This document shows, in pieces, positions 60,690 through 64,000 of a DNA stretch of 64,000 nt (positions within the stretch are counted from its first letter, which is position 1; every line of letters begins with the position of its first letter). The translations under genes and the position numbers were made by a program. Source of the stretch: Clostridia bacterium. Its GTDB lineage: Bacteria; Bacillota; Clostridia; Oscillospirales; Acutalibacteraceae. Location: the NCBI GenBank assembly GCA_017465465.1, contig JAFTWE010000054.1, positions 18,665 through 82,664 on the forward strand, in the 5' to 3' direction. A model generated the notes under the pieces. It was given only the letters and a program-made list of their open reading frames with translations. It was not told where the DNA came from and did not search any database.

Positions 60690-61274
60690 TCAGAACCAGC
60701 TTGTTATAAAAATTTCCAGCCCGATGAAGATGAGAATTGCGCCGCCGAAAATTCCTGCTTTGCCCGCAAGACGCGTACCTGCCTTTTTGCCTATTGCAAT
60801 GCCTGCAAAGCATATAAAAAATGTAACAATTCCAATGAGCAGGCAAGCAAGCAGAGCTTCTGTTAAATTATAGCTTGAAATTGTAAAGCCTACTGAAAGA
60901 GCATCGATTGAAGTGGCTACCCCTTGAACAAGAAGTGCTGAAAATCCGACTGCAGGCTTTTCTTCGCCGCTGTCTTTATTTTTGATGCCATCATAAAGCA
61001 TCTTACCGCCTATGTAACCGAGAAGAGCAAGGGCAATCCACGGGATAAATTTTTCAAAAGCTTTAAAATATTGTGCAATGGTGGAAACACAAATCCAGCC
61101 AATCATAGGCATAGCAAACTGAAAGAGAGAAAAAATACCTGCAACGCCGCACATTTTTGCCTTTTTCATATTTGCTTCATTAAGTCCGTTGGCAAGGGAA
61201 ACAGAAAATGCATCCATTGCAAGACCGATGCCAAGCAAAATGCTGTTAAAAAAGAATGAAAAATCTAAGTTCAT
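60690..61274 (-). CDS. mntP: manganese efflux pump MntP
   Basis: 194 aa from ATG 61274 (GGAGG 6 bp upstream), six membrane spans. The conserved acidic residues lie in GLAMDAFSVSLANG (TM1) and VATSIDALSVGF (TM4), the two MntP half-repeats. It exports Mn(II). Placed directly behind a yybP-ykoY-type manganese riboswitch leader, which confirms the substrate assignment by context. Confidence 0.94.
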   Translation of the reverse strand: MNLDFSFFFNSILLGIGLAMDAFSVSLANGLNEANMKKAKMCGVAGIFSLFQFAMPMIGWICVSTIAQYFKAFEKFIPWIALALLGYIGGKMLYDGIKNKDSGEEKPAVGFSALLVQGVATSIDALSVGFTISSYNLTEALLACLLIGIVTFFICFAGIAIGKKAGTRLAGKAGIFGGAILIFIGLEIFITSWF

Positions 61275-61286
61275 TTTATTTCCTCC

Positions 61287-61326
61287 GTAAAATAAAAAAT
61301 CCAAGCGCGGTAATAACCGTACTTGG
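61287..61326 (-). terminator. expression-platform terminator of the mntP riboswitch
   Basis: CCAAGxxCGGT / ACCGxxCTTGG stem with a TATT loop, followed on the minus strand by ATTTTTTATTTT, ending about 10 bp before the mntP RBS. Confidence 0.8.
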
Positions 61327-61455
61327 CACAAAAAGACTCAATGCACAGCTATACCTAAAGCCGACATGAGTCTCGCAATTTAAAACAAGCCAGACCTTAA
61401 AGGTCAGTATGTTGACTTGCTACGTCAGGATAACGCTTGCTACTCCCTCATAACA
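61327..61455 (-). promoter_or_regulatory. yybP-ykoY manganese riboswitch aptamer
   Basis: Minus-strand leader contains the hallmark elements in order: GGGAGTAGC at the 5' side, AGTCAACATACTGACC in the first loop region, GGTCTGGCTTG closing that helix, and TTGCGAGACTC at the 3' side. It is followed by a terminator and then mntP. Manganese binding is known to control mntP in this riboswitch class; direction (read-through on Mn) is as in Bacillus and is assumed here. Confidence 0.85.
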
Positions 61456-61461
61456 GAAAGG

Positions 61462-61490
61462 AGTATATCATTAAATGTAATATTTGTCAA
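61462..61490 (-). promoter_or_regulatory. near-consensus sigma-A promoter of the mntP riboswitch
   Basis: Minus strand TTGACA - 17 bp - TATACT. Confidence 0.85.
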
Positions 61491-61495
61491 ATTAT

Positions 61496-61996
61496 TTATA
61501 TAATATTTTTAATATGTTCTGCTACTTGCTCCACAGTTTCTTCAATGTCAAGCCCGTGGGCTTCAACGGTGATGTCAGCATATTTTTCATAAAGAGGACT
61601 GCGCTCTTTATAAAGCTCTGCCACAGTTGTGCCTTTTTGCATAGCAACGCCTCGGGTCTTGATGTTGGTGAGTCTGCCTTCAATATCTTCAAGAGGGAGA
61701 GAAAGATAAACAACAATTCCGTTTTTCTTAAGATGCTCCATAGCTTTCTGAGAATAAACCGCACTTCCTCCTGTGGCAACGATGCAGTTATCGTCGTTAA
61801 AACTAACTATGGTGTCTTCTTCTTCCTTTAAGAAACGGTCAAGACCGCAGGTGTCAATAATATTCTGCAGGCTCATTGAGCAACGCTTCTGAATGAGCAA
61901 ATCACAATCTGTAAATCCGAATTGCAACACCTTTGCAAGCAAAACTCCAACGGTGCTTTTTCCGCAACCGGGCATACCTATTAAAACAACATTCAT
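61496..61996 (-). CDS. aroK: shikimate kinase
   Basis: 166 aa from ATG 61996 (GAGGG upstream). P-loop IGMPGCGKST at 6-15, the shikimate-binding Asp in FTDCDLLIQKR, the GGSAVY glycine loop (about 76-80) and the lid Arg in NIKTRGVAMQ; YKERSPLYEKYAD is the usual late motif. It phosphorylates shikimate for chorismate synthesis. Stands alone, not with other aro genes; own promoter. Confidence 0.92.
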   Translation of the reverse strand: MNVVLIGMPGCGKSTVGVLLAKVLQFGFTDCDLLIQKRCSMSLQNIIDTCGLDRFLKEEEDTIVSFNDDNCIVATGGSAVYSQKAMEHLKKNGIVVYLSLPLEDIEGRLTNIKTRGVAMQKGTTVAELYKERSPLYEKYADITVEAHGLDIEETVEQVAEHIKNII

Positions 61997-62021
61997 AATT
62001 TTCCCTCTTGTTTTTTGAAAG

Positions 62022-62050
62022 ATTATACTATAACAGCAGTTGTTTGTAAA
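62022..62050 (-). promoter_or_regulatory. sigma-A-like promoter of aroK
   Basis: Minus strand TTTACA - 17 bp - TATAAT, 25 bp before the start. Confidence 0.75.
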
Positions 62051-62135
62051 CAGGAAATTTGGCGTGTGACGAAAAACGGACATCGAAAATTAACAATTCT
62101 TTCACAAAAAATAGACAAAATTAAAAATATGTCGT

Positions 62136-62164
62136 TTGCAATGATTGTTGTGCTGAGATATAAT
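62136..62164 (+). promoter_or_regulatory. sigma-A-like promoter of the acyl-CoA synthetase gene
   Basis: TTGCAA - 17 bp - TATAAT, 58 bp before the ATG. Confidence 0.8.
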
Positions 62165-62167
62165 TTT

Positions 62168-62200
62168 GTATAAGTAGTGGAAATATGACTACACTTATAC
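62168..62200 (+). promoter_or_regulatory. inverted repeat at the transcription start of the acyl-CoA synthetase gene
   Basis: GTATAAGT-AGT / ACTAC-ACTTATAC: 11 paired bases with a two-base bulge and a nine-base loop, beginning 3 bp after the -10 box. Candidate operator or 5'-leader hairpin. Confidence 0.5.
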
Positions 62201-62222
62201 TGTAATATTTTAGGAGAAAACT

Positions 62223-63812
62223 ATGAGCAACAAAAAATACCCTTATAACGATATCCCAAAAACACAGGATTTAAAAGAAATGGTTGATTTCTGCGCCAAG
62301 ACTTACGGCGACGATACCGCTTTCTGGTACACTAAAGGCAAGGACGAAATCAGACACTCATTTAAAGATGTTCAGGCAGATGTATATGCTATGGGCACAT
62401 ACCTTCACTCAATCGGTCTTAAAAACGCTCACATTGCTTTAGTTGGTGAAAACAGCTATGAATGGATAGTTTGTTATCTTGCAGTTATCTGCGGCGGCAA
62501 TGTAATTGTTCCTGTTGACAAAGAGCAGACTCCTGAAGATATTCAGTATGTTGTTGAAAAGAGTGAGGCAACTGCTATTATTCACTCAAAGGTTTATGCT
62601 GACAAAACTGATTTGTGCAATGTTCAGAAGATTTCAATGGAAAGCTTTGCAGATTATATCGCAAAGGGCAGAGAGCTTATTGCAGGTGGCGAAAAGAGCT
62701 TTGTTGACCACAAGGTTGACAGAGAGGTTATGGCAGCTATCGTGTTTACATCAGGCACAACCTCAAAGCCAAAGGGCGCAATGCTCACTCATAAGAGCCT
62801 TATGACAGACGCTATCACAAGCCTTATGAATCTTTCAATTCCTAAGGGAACAGTTCTTATGCTTCCCCTTTATCACACCTTCGGCTTTATGGCAGGTGTT
62901 GCTTGTCAGATGCTCGTTGGCTTCCCCGTTTTCATTAACTCAAGCCTTAAGAAGCTTTTGAGTGATATTAAATATGCCGCTCCCGGTCATGTTTCAGTTG
63001 TTCCTATGGTGCTTAAGGTTATGTATAATAAGATTTGGGACAACATCAGAAAGCAGGGCAAAGAAAAGCTTGTTAAAACAATGATTAAAGTAAGCAACGG
63101 CCTTCTTAAGGTTGGCGTTGATATGAGAAGAGTTTTCTTCAAGCAGATTCTTGATGCTTTTGGCGGCAACCTTGAAATGATTATTTCAGGCGGTTCAGCT
63201 CTTGATGAAAAATATGTTGCAGGCTTCAAAGAGCTTGGCATCACCGTTACCAGCGGTTACGGTATCACCGAATGCTCACCAATCGTTGCAACAATGAGAA
63301 CAAAGCACTATGCTCCTGCCAGCGTTGGTGCAGTTCACCCGGGTGTTGAATGCAGAATTAAAGACGGTGAAATCCAGATTAAGGGTGACATCGTATTCCT
63401 TGGCTATTATAAGGATGAAGAAGCAACCAAAGCCGCATTTGACGGTGAATGGTTCAAGACAGGCGACTTAGGCTATCTTGATGATGACGGTCTTCTTTAT
63501 ATCTCAGGCCGTGAAAAGAACCTTATCATTCTTTCAAACGGTAAGAATGTTTCTCCCGAAGAGCTTGAAGCCTTGCTTTATGACACAATTGACGAAATCG
63601 AAGAGGTTGTTGTTTCAGGTGAGGATGACCACATTGTGGCAGAGGTTTACCCCGCTCAGGTTGAAGAGGGCGCTGATGAAGTTAAAGACGGCATCAAAGC
63701 AAAAATTACCGAGCTTAACCGTAAGCTTCCTACATTTAAGAAGATTGTTGATGTCCGCTTCAGAAACGAAGAGTTCCCCAAAACAACCACAAAGAAAATC
63801 AAGAGAAAATAA
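62223..63812 (+). CDS. AMP-forming long-chain acyl-CoA synthetase-like protein
   Basis: 529 aa. ANL-superfamily motifs in order: IVFTSGTTSKPKGAMLTHKS (A3), YHTFGFMAG (A4), SGGSALDEKY, SGYGITECSPIVATM (A5), GEWFKTGDLGYLDDDGLLYI (A7), SGREKNLIILSNGKNVSPEE (A8) and C-terminal Lys in FPKTTTKKIKRK (A10). It activates a carboxylic acid, probably a fatty acid, to acyl-AMP then acyl-CoA. Single gene with own promoter, leader hairpin and terminator; RBS AGGAG 7 bp before ATG. Confidence 0.92.
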   Translation: MSNKKYPYNDIPKTQDLKEMVDFCAKTYGDDTAFWYTKGKDEIRHSFKDVQADVYAMGTYLHSIGLKNAHIALVGENSYEWIVCYLAVICGGNVIVPVDKEQTPEDIQYVVEKSEATAIIHSKVYADKTDLCNVQKISMESFADYIAKGRELIAGGEKSFVDHKVDREVMAAIVFTSGTTSKPKGAMLTHKSLMTDAITSLMNLSIPKGTVLMLPLYHTFGFMAGVACQMLVGFPVFINSSLKKLLSDIKYAAPGHVSVVPMVLKVMYNKIWDNIRKQGKEKLVKTMIKVSNGLLKVGVDMRRVFFKQILDAFGGNLEMIISGGSALDEKYVAGFKELGITVTSGYGITECSPIVATMRTKHYAPASVGAVHPGVECRIKDGEIQIKGDIVFLGYYKDEEATKAAFDGEWFKTGDLGYLDDDGLLYISGREKNLIILSNGKNVSPEELEALLYDTIDEIEEVVVSGEDDHIVAEVYPAQVEEGADEVKDGIKAKITELNRKLPTFKKIVDVRFRNEEFPKTTTKKIKRK

Positions 63813-63819
63813 TTTCCCA

Positions 63820-63853
63820 GTCCGACGCTTGATAGTGTCGGACTTTTGTTATA
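63820..63853 (+). terminator. intrinsic terminator of the acyl-CoA synthetase gene
   Basis: AGTCCGAC / GTCGGACT stem, nine-base loop, followed by TTTGTTATAT. The remaining 150 bases to the window end are A+T-rich with no gene I can support. Confidence 0.85.
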
Positions 63854-64000
63854 TACTTAATAAAAGACTAACTATTAAAAGTCAATAGTAAAAATCAAAA
63901 AATGTTGTGAAATGTAAGACGGTGAAAAAAGGCATAACAAAACAGACGTCAAAGACGCCGAGTTTTAAAGATTAAAAGAATTTATGCTTTTGATATGTAA

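Noticed and set aside
63854..64000. Possible gene start at the right edge
   Set aside because: No ORF with a ribosome site; only A+T-rich sequence.
1..64000. CRISPR arrays, tRNA/rRNA genes, transposases, prophage genes
   Set aside because: No regularly spaced repeats, cloverleaf-type sequence, transposase motif or phage structural gene was found on either strand.

Overview
The window looks like chromosome of an anaerobic, probably spore-forming member of the Clostridia (Bacillota), most likely a gut or rumen Oscillospirales-type organism. Support: a complete spoIIIAA-AH operon joined to the Firmicute block nusB-xseA-xseB-ispA-dxs-tlyA-nadK-argR-recN, an oxygen-sensitive anaerobic sulfatase-maturating enzyme, a type III glutamine synthetase, an NPxTG-type surface protein, strong GGAGG ribosome binding sites, several TTG/GTG starts, and moderate-to-low GC with sigma-A-like promoters. 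The taxonomic placement is inference; no rRNA gene is present.

Layout. 1-7120: glycan use (GPH sugar symporter cut by the left edge, anSME, GH2 beta-galactosidase; then leftward SGNH esterase, TIM-barrel isomerase, GNAT). 7277-11125: surface polysaccharide O-acylation (MBOAT, DHHW/AlgX-like protein, lipoprotein). 11267-15998: membrane protein, secreted LCAT-like hydrolase, PiT phosphate transporter coupled to a secreted beta-propeller-like protein. 16040-21228 (leftward): HAD phosphatase, MFS transporter, SpoU rRNA methyltransferase, SUKH protein, GmhA-like SIS isomerase, ROK kinase. 21362-26141: uvrB-uvrA. 26181-29120: YfhO membrane protein. 29288-34000: spoIIIA. 34139-43407: nusB to recN housekeeping run. 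43479-45628: surface protein, acyl carrier protein, phosphoesterase, two small ORFs. 45765-47348: sugar isomerase and ThuA. 47452-55191: eight leftward genes in which rlmD, small accessory genes, a PPOX flavoprotein and acyltransferase 3 precede murE, femX and an acidic membrane protein. 55331-58064: yfbR, glnA type III. 58181-60668: secreted GH99/GH71-like protein plus alpha/beta hydrolase. 60690-63812: mntP under a yybP-ykoY manganese riboswitch, shikimate kinase, long-chain acyl-CoA synthetase.

No gap between genes exceeds about 300 bases; the gaps mostly hold promoters, hairpin terminators and leaders, which are listed. No tRNA, rRNA, CRISPR array, transposase or prophage gene was found. 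The most unusual signals are: a diverged copy of the 3' end of rlmD that, with the real end, brackets a single orphan gene like a cassette; a 38-bp near-perfect palindrome that carries complete -35/-10 sets on both strands in front of an MFS gene; a terminator hairpin directly abutting the nusB ribosome binding site; a long hairpin that hides the ribosome binding site of an acyl carrier protein; and a promoter-driven pair of very small ORFs (17 and 67 aa). I do not see a clear multi-gene system that is wholly new; the accessory candidates are the rlmD-end cassette and the small-ORF pair.
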